DNA of 64,000 nucleotides, taken from contig NZ_CP054490.1 in the NCBI RefSeq assembly GCF_013342985.1, positions 186,001-250,000 on the forward strand, written 5' to 3'. The DNA comes from Candidatus Ruthia endofausta. GTDB taxonomy: Bacteria; Pseudomonadota; Gammaproteobacteria; PS1; Pseudothioglobaceae. The first letter of the stretch is position 1. Every line of letters starts with the position of its first letter. A model generated the notes under the pieces. The model did not search any database and was not told where the DNA came from. It worked only from the letters and a program-made list of their open reading frames with translations. Position numbers and translations under genes: made by a program. This document shows, one piece after another, positions 43,331-55,016 of this stretch.

Positions 43331-44569
43331 TTTGGTTAGTTTAACCAACTTAATAGTTTGTTCAGAAATTTGCATAATTTCAATCAACATATTATCAATT
43401 TTTAAGCTAACACCACGTTTAGGAATGCTTTGCAATGTTTCTAAAATTAAGCCATTTAGCGTTTTTGCCTTAGTAATAGATAAGTTTAATTGCAATAAAT
43501 TGTTTAATTCTCGTATGCTGATTCTAGAATCAATCAAGTAACTACCATCTTTTTGTTTGGTAATCTCATCAATGCTTTCATTTTGGTTTGAGGTAAATTG
43601 CCCTACAATTTCCTCTAAAATGTCTTCTAACACAATCATGCCACGCACTTCTCCATATTCATCTACAATCAAACCCAGTCGTCTTTTTTGTTGTTGAAAA
43701 TGTGCTAATTGGTGAGCAAGGCTAGTACCTTCTGGCACAAAATAAGGTGTGCGAACCAGTGCTAATGCATTGTCAATACTAAAATTACCCTTGGCGTATA
43801 AATTTACGATATCACGCATGTGTAATACGCCAGTAATATTATCACTTGATGTATCATAAGTAAGTAATCTGGTGTGCTGTATACGTTCAAATTGTTTTAA
43901 AATTTCATCAGGCTTGTTAATATCAATACTGATTAACTCGTGTCTAGGAATCATAATATCTTCAACCTTAACTTTTTCTAAGTCAATAATATTAAGCAAC
44001 ATTTTTTGATAATTAGAAGCAATAACGGGCTTTGCATCACTAACCACCATTCTTAACTCTTCTGAGCTAATAAGATTGTTATATGGTTCGTTTTTCATAC
44101 CAAATAATGCCAATATCATCTTTGATAATTGGGCAATTAGCCAAACAAAAGGCTTAAACAACTTGATTAGCGCTGCAATGATAATTGAGGCTGGTAGGGC
44201 AATTTTTTCAGGATTTTTAGCGGCAAATGTTTTAGGGGTTGTTTCTGCAAAAACCAAGATAATAAAAGTTAACGTCAAAGAAGCTAACACAATTGAGTCC
44301 CCTCCCCACAGTTTAATGGCTAGTATGGTTGCAATACTAGAAGCAAAAATATTAACAAAATTGTTGCTCAATAGAATTGTACCAATCAGATGATCCAAAT
44401 CATTAAGTAAATGCTCAGTGCGTTTTGCATTTTTATTATTTTTGCTTAAGACTTTCAGACGATAACGATTAATTGCCATCATTGAAGTTTCAGCACTAGA
44501 GAAAAATGCAGAACTTAGTATTAGTCCAAAAAGGATGATACTAAGCCAAAAAGTTGAGAGTGATTCCAA
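43322..44569 (-). CDS. HlyC/CorC-family CBS-domain membrane protein
   Basis: 415 residues. N-terminal DUF21/CNNM membrane domain (four hydrophobic segments, with FFSSAETSMMAINRYRLKVL near residue 22 and LLSNNFVNIFAS), a CBS pair (MIPRHELISIDI ... LGLIVDEYGEVRGMIVLEDILEEIVG) and a C-terminal CorC_HlyC domain. Members transport or sense Mg2+/Co2+. YfjD/CorB-like by domain order. No partner gene nearby. Confidence 0.88.
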   Translation of the reverse strand: MESLSTFWLSIILFGLILSSAFFSSAETSMMAINRYRLKVLSKNNKNAKRTEHLLNDLDHLIGTILLSNNFVNIFASSIATILAIKLWGGDSIVLASLTLTFIILVFAETTPKTFAAKNPEKIALPASIIIAALIKLFKPFVWLIAQLSKMILALFGMKNEPYNNLISSEELRMVVSDAKPVIASNYQKMLLNIIDLEKVKVEDIMIPRHELISIDINKPDEILKQFERIQHTRLLTYDTSSDNITGVLHMRDIVNLYAKGNFSIDNALALVRTPYFVPEGTSLAHQLAHFQQQKRRLGLIVDEYGEVRGMIVLEDILEEIVGQFTSNQNESIDEITKQKDGSYLIDSRISIRELNNLLQLNLSITKAKTLNGLILETLQSIPKRGVSLKIDNMLIEIMQISEQTIKLVKLTKLD

Positions 44570-44604
44570 TCAATTGTGTTAACTTGTTATATAAAGTGAT
44601 GAGT

Positions 44605-46985
<2,381 letters not shown>

Positions 46986-47000
46986 GTTTGCCTTATTATT

Positions 47001-47041
47001 AAAAAAACCCTCCTCAAGTGCTGTCTCTTAGGGAAGGTTTT
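47001..47041 (-). terminator. Hairpin between dnaK and dnaJ
   Basis: On the minus strand AAAACCTTCCCTAAG pairs with CTTGAGGAGGGTTTT, one internal mismatch, followed by a T run. It resembles a partial terminator that could reduce read-through into dnaJ. Confidence 0.7.
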
Positions 47042-47062
47042 AGTGGTTTAATTTTTAACTTT

Positions 47063-48985
47063 CTATTTATCGTCTTTAACCTCTTCAAAATCAGCATCAA
47101 CCACATCGTCATCAACCACATCGTCATCAACGTTTGACTCTTCTTGTGAAGTGTTTTCAGCACCTGCTTTGGCTTGTGCTTTTTCAGCTAATGGTTGTGC
47201 CTTTTTACTTAAGGTTTGAATTTTGGCATCAATGACTTCTTTGTCATCGTCTTTTATGGCTTTTTCAAGCTCGGTAATGGCCATTTCAATCGCTGATTTT
47301 TCATCATCAGAAACTTCATCTTTTAGCTCTTCTAACGTTTGCTTGGTTGAGTGTATTAAGGAATCCGCCATGTTTTTACTGGTGACTAATTCTTGGAATT
47401 TCTTATCCTTGTCAGCATGTGCTTCAGCGTCTTTAATCATTTTTTCAACCTCTTCATCACTTAAACCAGATGAGGCTTTAATGGTGATTGATTGCTCTTT
47501 ACCAGTATTTTTGTCTTTAGCAGATACATCCAAGATACCATCAGAATCAATGTCGAATGTTACTTCGACTTGAGGTTGACCTTTGGGCGCATTTGGAATA
47601 CCCTTAAGATTGAATTGACCTAATGATTTATTAGCACTAGCCATATCACGCTCACCTTGCAATACATGTACAGTTACTGCAGATTGATTGTCAGCCGCGG
47701 TTGAAAAAATTTGGCTTGCATTGGTAGGGATGGTTGTATTCTTCTCAATTAGTTTGGTCATAATACCGCCCATGGTTTCAATACCTAGAGATAATGGCGT
47801 TACGTCTAGTAACAATACATCTTTAACATCACCACCTAATACACCCGCTTGAATCGCAGCACCCATTGCTACTGCTTCGTCAGGGTTGACATCTTTTTTA
47901 GGCTCCTTACCAAAGAAGTCTTGTACCATTTTTGTGACTTTAGGCATACGTGTTTGACCCCCCACTAAGATAACTTCATCAATATCACTTGCAGATAAAT
48001 CTGCATCTTTAAGTGCAGTTTTGCATGGCTCAATAGTACGTTTGAGTAGGTCTTCAACCAATGATTCTAACTTAGCACGAGTGATTTTAATATTAAGATG
48101 TTTAGGGCCTGTAGCATCTGCAGTAACGTAAGGCAAGTTAACTTCGGTTTGCTCAGAAGAAGATAACTCAATTTTGGCTTTTTCAGCTGCTTCTTTTAAG
48201 CGCTGTAGTGCCATAGGATCATTGGTTAAATCAACACCTTGGTCTTTTTTGAATTCATCCACCAAATAGCTAATAATACGTTGGTCGAAATCTTCACCAC
48301 CTAAGAAAGTATCACCATTGGTAGAGAGCACTTCAAAGTGCTTTTCACCATCAATATCTTCCATTTCAATGATAGATACGTCAAATGTACCACCGCCTAA
48401 GTCATAGACAGCGACAACTTTATCACCTTTAACTTTATCAACACCATAAGCCAATGCTGCTGCAGTTGGCTCATTGATAATGCGTTTAACATTAAGGCCT
48501 GCAATTTTGCCAGCATCTTTAGTTGCTTGACGTTGTGAGTCATTGAAATAAGCAGGTACTGTGATAACTGCTTCAGTAACTTCTTCACCTAAATAATCTT
48601 CAGCAGTTTTTTTCATTTTATCAATGACTTTTGCTGAAATTTCAGGCGCGGCCATTTTTTTGCCTTTAACCTCAACCCAAGCATCACCATTGTCAGCTTT
48701 GACAATTTTGTAAGGCACAAGATTGATGTCTTTTTGTACAGCATCTTCATCAAAACGACGACCAATTAAACGCTTAATTGCGTATAGTGTATTTTCAGGA
48801 TTGGTGACCGCTTGGCGTTTTGCTGGCTGACCAACCAGAACCTCTTCAGAATCTTTTGGATAAGCGATAATAGATGGCGTGGTGCGATCACCCTCAGAAT
48901 TTTCAATGATTTTAACGCTACCGCTATCCATAATGGCCACGCATGAATTGGTTGTGCCTAAGTCAATACCAATAATCTTTGACAT
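47063..48985 (-). CDS. dnaK: Hsp70 chaperone DnaK
   Basis: 640 residues. ATPase domain from [12 protein letters not shown], with [13 protein letters not shown] and [13 protein letters not shown]; the substrate domain includes [16 protein letters not shown], and the lid follows. The acidic C-terminal tail holds a DDDVV repeat coded by a 15-bp tandem duplication, before the EEV-like end. Upstream lies a sigma-32-type promoter (49017-49045). grpE, often next to dnaK, is absent here; coaD sits upstream instead. Confidence 0.98.
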   Translation of the reverse strand: MSKIIGIDLGTTNSCVAIMDSGSVKIIENSEGDRTTPSIIAYPKDSEEVLVGQPAKRQAVTNPENTLYAIKRLIGRRFDEDAVQKDINLVPYKIVKADNGDAWVEVKGKKMAAPEISAKVIDKMKKTAEDYLGEEVTEAVITVPAYFNDSQRQATKDAGKIAGLNVKRIINEPTAAALAYGVDKVKGDKVVAVYDLGGGTFDVSIIEMEDIDGEKHFEVLSTNGDTFLGGEDFDQRIISYLVDEFKKDQGVDLTNDPMALQRLKEAAEKAKIELSSSEQTEVNLPYVTADATGPKHLNIKITRAKLESLVEDLLKRTIEPCKTALKDADLSASDIDEVILVGGQTRMPKVTKMVQDFFGKEPKKDVNPDEAVAMGAAIQAGVLGGDVKDVLLLDVTPLSLGIETMGGIMTKLIEKNTTIPTNASQIFSTAADNQSAVTVHVLQGERDMASANKSLGQFNLKGIPNAPKGQPQVEVTFDIDSDGILDVSAKDKNTGKEQSITIKASSGLSDEEVEKMIKDAEAHADKDKKFQELVTSKNMADSLIHSTKQTLEELKDEVSDDEKSAIEMAITELEKAIKDDDKEVIDAKIQTLSKKAQPLAEKAQAKAGAENTSQEESNVDDDVVDDDVVDADFEEVKDDK

Positions 48986-49016
48986 GTTTTACTCCTTAGT
49001 ATTTAATATACGTCCT

Positions 49017-49045
49017 ATATAGGGATGGGCATTTTTTTTTTCAAG
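49017..49045 (-). promoter_or_regulatory. Sigma-32-type heat-shock promoter of dnaK
   Basis: On the minus strand CTTGAAA (49039-49045) is followed 14 bases later by CCCTATAT (49017-49024), against the consensus CTTGAAA and CCCCATnT. Located 32 bases before the dnaK ATG, with AAGGAG as ribosome site between. Supports heat-shock control through RpoH. Confidence 0.75.
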
Positions 49046-49062
49046 GATTAAGGGTAAAAATT

Positions 49063-49542
49063 TTATAAGTGCTGTTTGAGTAATGCCTCTTCTACTGATG
49101 TAGGTACAAAAACACTAATATCACCCTTCAATACTAGAATTTCTCTTACTAAAGAAGAAGATATATTGGCGTACTGTTCGGCAGGTGTCATAAATAGAGT
49201 TTCAATATTAGGATTAAGATGTTTGTTCATGCCTGAGAGTTGAAATTCGTATTTAAAGTCACTAACAGCACGTAGTCCACGTAAAATCACTTGTGCGTTT
49301 TGCTTGGCTGCAAAGTCAACCAATAGTGTGTTAAAGCTTAACACTTTAATGTTGTTAATATCTTTAAGTGCAGTATTGATTATGTTAACCCTGTCATCAA
49401 TACTTAAAAAAGCCTTTTTTTTACTATTTTGAGTAATGCCAATAATAATTTCATCGAATAATTTACTGGCGCGTTTAATTAAGTCAATATGACCATTGGT
49501 AATTGGATCAAACGAGCCTGGATAAATTGCGATTTTTTTCAT
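49063..49542 (-). CDS. coaD: Phosphopantetheine adenylyltransferase
   Basis: Fourth step of coenzyme A synthesis. 159 residues, full length. YPGSFDPITNGHIDLIKRA carries the HxGH-type motif, VILRGLRAVSDFKYEFQ the pantetheine site and ANISSSLVREI the SSxxR-type nucleotide site. Follows rsmD (coordinates 49565-50194) in the classic rsmD-coaD order. Confidence 0.95.
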   Translation of the reverse strand: MKKIAIYPGSFDPITNGHIDLIKRASKLFDEIIIGITQNSKKKAFLSIDDRVNIINTALKDINNIKVLSFNTLLVDFAAKQNAQVILRGLRAVSDFKYEFQLSGMNKHLNPNIETLFMTPAEQYANISSSLVREILVLKGDISVFVPTSVEEALLKQHL

Positions 49543-49564
49543 AATAAGGTGCCCAGTTAAGGTT

Positions 49565-50194
49565 TTATAATAGAGTTATTAGGCAATAATGCACTTGCCC
49601 TGTGTGTTTTTGTTTATTAATTCGAATGTTTGTTGATAACCACTCAATCGCTTCATTTTTAAAAATTTTAAATTCAGATTCTATATAGATTTTTGTATTT
49701 GAAATAACAAAATTACCTTTTGAAAGTGCTTTTAAAGTTTTTGGCAGATAATTTTTATTAAAGGGTGGATCTAAAAAAACAAAATCAAAGGTTTGTGTGC
49801 TCTTTTCAGATAAGAAATTTAGTGCATCTTGATTAAAAATACTTATTTTGTTTGTTTTTAACAAGGCCTGATTTTTTTTTAAATTTTGATAGACGTTGAA
49901 GTCTTTTTCAATGCTAATGACTTGTTTAGCGCCACGGGACAGTGCTTCAAAACTTAAGCTTCCACTGCCAGTAAACAAATCTAGATAAGTTTTGTTGTAT
50001 GATTCAAATTGAATCCAATTAAATAAGGTTTCTCGAATTTTTCCTGATGTGGATCTTAAACTAGGCGTATCGGGAAAGTTAAATTTTCTGCCCCGATATT
50101 CACCTGATACAACTTGGAAAGAATTATTGATGATAGGCGTTAAAAGAGTCTTGAAGCTCTTTTTTGCCTTCAACAGAATCACCCCAGCCATCAA
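49565..50194 (-). CDS. rsmD: 16S rRNA (guanine-966-N2)-methyltransferase
   Basis: 209 residues from the first ATG. VVSGEYRGRKFNFPDTPSLR, TSGKIRETLFNWI, SAM-binding DLFTGSGSLSFEALSRGA and the catalytic FVFLDPPFNKNY match RsmD. The family start lies near residue 25; upstream in-frame GTG and TTG codons at about residues 5 and 8 are alternatives, and all choices overlap the 3' end of ppa by at least 50 bases. An overlap this long suggests spacer loss by genome shrinkage. Confidence 0.92.
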   Translation of the reverse strand: MMAGVILLKAKKSFKTLLTPIINNSFQVVSGEYRGRKFNFPDTPSLRSTSGKIRETLFNWIQFESYNKTYLDLFTGSGSLSFEALSRGAKQVISIEKDFNVYQNLKKNQALLKTNKISIFNQDALNFLSEKSTQTFDFVFLDPPFNKNYLPKTLKALSKGNFVISNTKIYIESEFKIFKNEAIEWLSTNIRINKQKHTGQVHYCLITLL

Positions 50195-50654
50195 TTTTCA
50201 CCCACTTGTCTTCTTCAAGGTCCTTATAGTAAGTAAAAAAGTGCTCGATTTGATTTTTAAGTGTAACACCGACATCATCAATACATTTAATATCATGATA
50301 AGATTTACATAATTTATCAATAGGTACGGCTAAAATTTTTGAATCTTTTCCTGCTTCGTCAGTCATACGTAAAACAGCAATTGGGCGTACTGTAATAACG
50401 CTATCATGAATTAGTGGATAAGGGGTAATCACCAAGACATCGGCTGGATCGCCGTCATCTGCTAATGTTTCTGGTACAAAACCATAATTGCAAGGGTAGA
50501 ACATAGGTGTTGAGATAAAACGATCTACAAACATGGCGCCTGTTTCCTTGTCAATCTCATACTTAATGGGTGATGAATTTGCTGGAATTTCAATAATAAC
50601 ATTGACTTCATCAGGTATATTGCCTGCTGAGACTGGTTTTAAACTATTTTGCAT
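50124..50654 (-). CDS. ppa: Inorganic pyrophosphatase
   Basis: Hydrolyses pyrophosphate, driving biosynthesis. 176 residues, family I. FISTPMFYPCNYGFVPETL, the metal-binding ADDGDPADVLVIT near residue 65, and KDSKILAVP. Complete. Start overlaps rnd by 16 bases; end overlaps rsmD. Confidence 0.96.
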   Translation of the reverse strand: MQNSLKPVSAGNIPDEVNVIIEIPANSSPIKYEIDKETGAMFVDRFISTPMFYPCNYGFVPETLADDGDPADVLVITPYPLIHDSVITVRPIAVLRMTDEAGKDSKILAVPIDKLCKSYHDIKCIDDVGVTLKNQIEHFFTYYKDLEEDKWVKIDGWGDSVEGKKELQDSFNAYHQ

Positions 50655-51682
50655 TTTTCTAACTCCTCTTTTAAAAGATTAAAACGCCAACCTGTTAAGA
50701 AAATAACTGAGCGGTCACCACGAATAAAACTCAATAATGATCTGCTGTTGGCGATGATTTTATCATTTAGACTATACTGATTTGCTATATTTTGTACCAG
50801 TTTTTGTAATTCATTTTTCTTTGTTTTTTCAGTTTTTGTTGATAGTATGTGCTTATTAACAATAATTTCAGCCTCATTCAGCTGTTCATTGCTGACTAAA
50901 AATTTATTAAATGTAGTTCTTATGCCAAAAGGCAATGGCTCTTTTTTGAGCGCATAGTTGATTAATTTATCATCACTCATTATCCATTTTCTAGGTTTGT
51001 TCTTATGAATAGCCTGATACTCTCTAAACATGGCTAATTGCGCGGCAAGATGATGTGTTTTTTTAGCTAAACGCGAAAATCCTTTGACGTTTTTCCATGC
51101 GTTTTTGATGTTAGGGTTATAAAGTTTGGTGTTTAATAATAATTTACCCTCTTGTTCAATCCAGTGTAATTTATGCTCAGTTTTTAATTGGCTTTCAAGT
51201 TGATAGAAATTTTTAAGCAAATATCGCACATCATCAAGCGCATACTCAAGCGCCTCATCTGGCAATGGACGTATGGTCCAATCTAGGCGAGTATAAGCTT
51301 TCTCCAAATAGATATTTTGCAAGACTTGAGTCAGTACTTGATAAGAAATTTGCATAGGATGACCAAGTAAACTAGCTGCAATTTGAGTGTCAAACAAGCG
51401 TTTAGGAAGTTGTTTGGATAAATAGTACATTGCTTCAATGTCTTGGCGTGCTGAGTGAACAATCCATAAGCAATCCTTTTGGTAAAGTTTTTCAAATAGT
51501 GGGCTTAAATCTTCAATTGCTAGAATATCGATACAATCAGTTGCGCTTTTACTGGCTATTTGCACCAAGCATAGTACTGGATAGTAAGTACTAACACGCT
51601 TAAATTCAGTATCAATAGCCAGTTCGGTTTCATGTTTTATTAAACTTAAAAACTGACTTAGTTGTGTTTGTGTTTGAATCAT
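50639..51682 (-). CDS. rnd: Ribonuclease D
   Basis: 3'-5' exoribonuclease for tRNA 3' maturation. 347 residues from the ATG at 51680-51682; a longer in-frame start at 51721 adds 13 residues not typical of the family. DEDD motifs: ELAIDTEFKRVSTYYP (D and E), LWIVHSARQDIEAMY (D) and LDDVRYLL (YxxxD type). A C-terminal HRDC-like region follows from about residue 200. Confidence 0.92.
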   Translation of the reverse strand: MIQTQTQLSQFLSLIKHETELAIDTEFKRVSTYYPVLCLVQIASKSATDCIDILAIEDLSPLFEKLYQKDCLWIVHSARQDIEAMYYLSKQLPKRLFDTQIAASLLGHPMQISYQVLTQVLQNIYLEKAYTRLDWTIRPLPDEALEYALDDVRYLLKNFYQLESQLKTEHKLHWIEQEGKLLLNTKLYNPNIKNAWKNVKGFSRLAKKTHHLAAQLAMFREYQAIHKNKPRKWIMSDDKLINYALKKEPLPFGIRTTFNKFLVSNEQLNEAEIIVNKHILSTKTEKTKKNELQKLVQNIANQYSLNDKIIANSRSLLSFIRGDRSVIFLTGWRFNLLKEELEKCKIV

Positions 51683-51721
51683 TTGTCGTATTTTATACCG
51701 ATAAGGCCACTCATTCACCAA

Positions 51722-51923
51722 ATTATAAATTGGTTTTTAATATGATTAGTCTTAAGAGTATAAATTTTTTAACTACATTCAAAATGTTATAAGGCATAAG
51801 GATTTTTCTAATATTACAAAGACTTTGGGATTCAGCATGGGGGTTATATCTTATGTCTCATTAAGATTGATGATAATGAAATATTCTTTTATTAAATAAC
51901 CTCCTATTAATATTTATAAAAAA
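51722..51923. other. Non-coding gap upstream of rnd
   Basis: About 200 bp, A/T-rich, with no open frame of note and no recognisable RNA gene. It should hold the promoter of the rnd-ppa-rsmD-coaD run. Confidence 0.4.
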
Positions 51924-51924
51924 A

Positions 51925-51947
51925 ATGACTCAGCTTTGCTGAGTCAT
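51925..51947 (-). terminator. Terminator of the decayed surface-protein gene
   Basis: ATGACTCAGC, AAA, GCTGAGTCAT, then eight T on the minus strand. Perfect 10-bp stem. It sits directly after the pseudogene stop, so the old transcription unit is still well framed. Confidence 0.88.
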
Positions 51948-51949
51948 AC

Positions 51950-52692
51950 CTAGAAGCTAGATCTTAAACAAAGTTTGAATAGTGCGCCGCCTAGGCAAAA
52001 AAATAGTCGAATTAATCCTAGGCACTGAACACTAAAGCCGAAATCCTTACTACGCGAATTAGGAAGCACTTGAGCATTGCCACTAAATAGAAGACGGTAA
52101 CTGAGCATTAACCTCAACCTCAATAGAGCTTCACAAGTACGCACCCGAGTCTCGATATAAAGAACCACCAGCGTCGCGGCGGCCCCGCTAAGTGTACCTC
52201 GAATCATTGCCAGTAGTAACCGCATGTTTCATATTTTCAGCAGTCTAGGTTTGGCTGTCAATGGTGACAATACTGCAAGTAATACCACCTGCGACCAGAA
52301 CCAAACTGATTAAAAAACTCATTGGCTTTGTCATTCATCAAGTTTTCGGCTTTATTAATGGCTTAAATCACTAGCATTGTCTGAGTTTGTAGAGCCTAGG
52401 GCGTTGCGTAGTGTGCTACCCTCTTCTTTGAGTAAGGTGGTTGTTTTGGGGTTTTTTTTGTTAACAACGGTTTAACTGTACTTAGTGTTTAAATCTAGGT
52501 AAGTGGGTTTATCGAAAGTATCAGTGGTTTGTGCACCAATGAAAAATGAAAGACTAAAAAAGAACAAGCACAAAGGAATTGGGTTTTGAGGGGGTTAGAG
52601 GTTAGAGAAAACTCGGGGTACTTAAAAGCGATTTAGAAACTAAAGAATTTGGGAGTATTCTTGAACGTGCTTGTTGCTAGATTTTGTGACAT
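51950..52692 (-). pseudogene. Decayed surface-protein gene with FISUMP-like C-terminal domain
   Basis: A good ribosome site (AAAGGAG) precedes ATG at 52690-52692 (MSQNLATSTFKNTPKFFSF, then stop). Further fragments in one frame: IGAQTTDTFDKPTYLDLNTK, then LKEEGSTLRNALGSTNSDNA. Towards the 3' end GGSLYRDSGAYL and SSIEVEVNAQL, then, in another frame, SGNAQVLPNSRSKDFGFSVQC. The pattern of G.LY..G..G.YWSS followed by GFSVRC is that of the Fibrobacter succinogenes major-paralogous (FISUMP, PF09603/TIGR02145) domain. Many stops; the 5' ribosome site and 3' terminator remain. Original function: probably an exported or pilin-linked surface protein. Confidence 0.6.
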
Positions 52693-52841
52693 TGGGTGCT
52701 CCTTTATATTGAAAGTTTTTTTCTCTACCTTAAATGATAGACCAGGTTATTCAAGCTGTATTTAATGAATAACTTGTACAGATATTTATTTTTTTATGCG
52801 ATAATTGCTTAAAAAATTATGATCATTCTGTATTACTTTCT
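52693..52841. other. Divergent regulatory gap, surface pseudogene and ntrY
   Basis: 149 bp. Holds the old leader and ribosome site of the decayed gene and a TTGCTTAAAAAATTATGATCA stretch ahead of ntrY, whose -10 box is not clear. A GTTATTCA/TGAATAAC pair at about 52746-52772 makes a possible inverted-repeat binding site. Confidence 0.4.
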
Positions 52842-55004
52842 ATGATTTTTAGTCAATATTTAAGTTTAAAAAAGACACCACCTGCATGGGTTTGGGTGTT
52901 TGTTTTTTTACTGTCTATTTCTGGCACGTTTTATTTAGGGCTTAACCCTGATTTTATTGCACACTGGTGGGGGTATTTGGTTGGATTTAATATCATCATG
53001 AGTTTGGTTGCTATTTATTATATTTATGCGGATGTATTACGCCTTAAGCGTGATGTTAAAGGCGATATTGTAGGCTCTAAATTTACTTGGTCTTTTGTTA
53101 AAATTGTGCCAGTTTTGGTGATTGTGCCTGTATTGTCCTTTTATATATTCTCATTCCAAACGATTCAAAACAACGTTAAAGATTCAGAAAAAGCGTTTAA
53201 TGTTTTTAGTCAAAACTTTATTCAGCAAGTCAATGGTTTATATAGTGGTGTACAAAAAATCAGAGATGAACGTTATACTGAACAAACAAAAAGATTACTA
53301 ACTTTAATTACTTCCTTTGGCAGCTTCCAAAAAGATGCTAAAAATTATGCACAAAGTATGCAGATATTTCTTGATGGCCTAATTGATAAAGGCTGGGCTT
53401 GTCAAATTACATTGTTAAATGCTCAAGAAGAGGTGGTTGCTAAAACAGCAGATGTGACTAATTGTATGGCGATTGAAGAGCAGCCATTGCCAGATACACA
53501 GCCGCGCATGATTAACGAAGATGAGACTGCAAATGTTATCCAAGTAAAAATGTCAACGCGTTATCTTTCAAGCATATCAAATCAAGATTTGTTTGTGGTT
53601 GATGTAGTGTATGCAACTGATCCAGGACTTTTAGGGTTTTTGTCACAAGTTAGAGGATTTGCTAGTGCAGCGCAAAATATTAAATTCGAGATTAATACTT
53701 CAATCACTCAAAAACGTTTTATGATTGATTTTTCATCCACTATATTACTGGCAATACTTAGTGTACTTATGGTGGTTTTTCGTATGATTGAACGGCTAAT
53801 GAAGCCACTGAATAATTTATCCATCGCCACGCAAGAAATTGCCAAAGGTAATTATGATGTACGTATTGCTAAACAAAAAGAAAGTGAAGATGTGCGTAGT
53901 TTGATTGAGCAATTTAATACCATGTCTAGACAAATCAAGGCATCTCGTGAGGGTTTAGATACACACAATTTGTATTTGGAAACGATTCTTAAATATTCTT
54001 ATGGCGTGATTGCGCTTGATCAAAATAGGAAGATACGTCTCATTAATCCAGTGATTGGTACAATGTTGGGCATTAAAGATGAAAAGCTATTCATTGGTAA
54101 AAAATGCAACACTATTGTTAATCGCTATTCAAATTTAGAACCTCTGTTTTTAATGACACAAGATAAATTTAAACGAGATGAAAGTGAATGGAGTGAAGAG
54201 ATTGAAATTACTTTGGCTAGTCAACATTTGTTATTATCGTGCCAAGGTGCGGCACTTAAAAATGACAATGAAACCTTGGGCTTTGTCATTGTGATTAAGG
54301 ACATCTCGAAATTAAACAGGGCTCAGAAAAAAGCTGCTTGGGGGAAAGTGGCAAAGCGCATGGCACACGAAATTAAAAACCCACTAACGCCCATTTTATT
54401 ATCTGCTCAGCGTCTTAGAAATCGATTTATGGGCTCTTTAAAGGGCAAAGATTTAGATGTTATTGATAAAACTACAAATACCATCATTCACCAAGTTCAA
54501 TCCATGGACACCATGGTGAGTGCATTTGCTGATTATGCTAATACACCTCAAATTGAAAGGAAGCCTTGTGATTTGAATGCGTTAATTAAGCAATCTATCG
54601 CGCTTTACGACGACATAAGCAATATGAGTATTGATTTTGATTTGTCTGCTGGTATTCCACTACTACTTTTAGATAGCCATAGTATTTCTAGAGTGTTGAT
54701 TAATTTAGTGAAAAATGCCAGTGAAGCAATGATTGACGGGCGTGATTTAAACGTTAAAATCACAACAGAATATTTACCAAAACAAGCCATTGTGCGTTTA
54801 AGTATCACAGATGATGGAGATGGTTTTGATAAGTATGTACTTGATAGAGTGTTTGAGCCTTATGTAACGACTAAAATTAAGAGCAGTGGTTTAGGGATGG
54901 CGATTGTGCAAAATATTATTAAGCAGCATGAGGGTGAAATATTTGCTGGCAATGTTAAACCGCATGGTGCGATGATTACCATCGAGTTTTATTGTAATAA
55001 ATAA
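52842..55004 (+). CDS. ntrY: NtrY-like membrane sensor histidine kinase
   Basis: 720 residues. Three N-terminal membrane segments (about 15-35, 43-63, 87-107), a periplasmic domain of about 170 residues, a fourth segment near 290-310, HAMP (LMKPLNNLSIATQEIAKGN), PAS (residues about 380-480), the phospho-acceptor H box MAHEIKNPLTPILLSAQRLR near 510, and the ATPase N box VLINLVKNASEAM with DDGDGF and SSGLGMAIVQNI. NtrYX systems respond to nitrogen or redox state. Directly upstream of its regulator. Confidence 0.92.
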   Translation: MIFSQYLSLKKTPPAWVWVFVFLLSISGTFYLGLNPDFIAHWWGYLVGFNIIMSLVAIYYIYADVLRLKRDVKGDIVGSKFTWSFVKIVPVLVIVPVLSFYIFSFQTIQNNVKDSEKAFNVFSQNFIQQVNGLYSGVQKIRDERYTEQTKRLLTLITSFGSFQKDAKNYAQSMQIFLDGLIDKGWACQITLLNAQEEVVAKTADVTNCMAIEEQPLPDTQPRMINEDETANVIQVKMSTRYLSSISNQDLFVVDVVYATDPGLLGFLSQVRGFASAAQNIKFEINTSITQKRFMIDFSSTILLAILSVLMVVFRMIERLMKPLNNLSIATQEIAKGNYDVRIAKQKESEDVRSLIEQFNTMSRQIKASREGLDTHNLYLETILKYSYGVIALDQNRKIRLINPVIGTMLGIKDEKLFIGKKCNTIVNRYSNLEPLFLMTQDKFKRDESEWSEEIEITLASQHLLLSCQGAALKNDNETLGFVIVIKDISKLNRAQKKAAWGKVAKRMAHEIKNPLTPILLSAQRLRNRFMGSLKGKDLDVIDKTTNTIIHQVQSMDTMVSAFADYANTPQIERKPCDLNALIKQSIALYDDISNMSIDFDLSAGIPLLLLDSHSISRVLINLVKNASEAMIDGRDLNVKITTEYLPKQAIVRLSITDDGDGFDKYVLDRVFEPYVTTKIKSSGLGMAIVQNIIKQHEGEIFAGNVKPHGAMITIEFYCNK

Positions 55005-55016
55005 AAGGAAAGGGTT

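Noticed and set aside
49020-49050. Alternative sigma-32 -10 box GCCCATCC
   Set aside because: It would leave a spacer of only 8 bases from CTTGAAA, too short; CCCTATAT at 14 bases fits.
51722-52700. Large structured non-coding RNA
   Set aside because: The region reads better as a decayed protein gene with ribosome site, FISUMP-like fragments and terminator; no conserved RNA core recognised.
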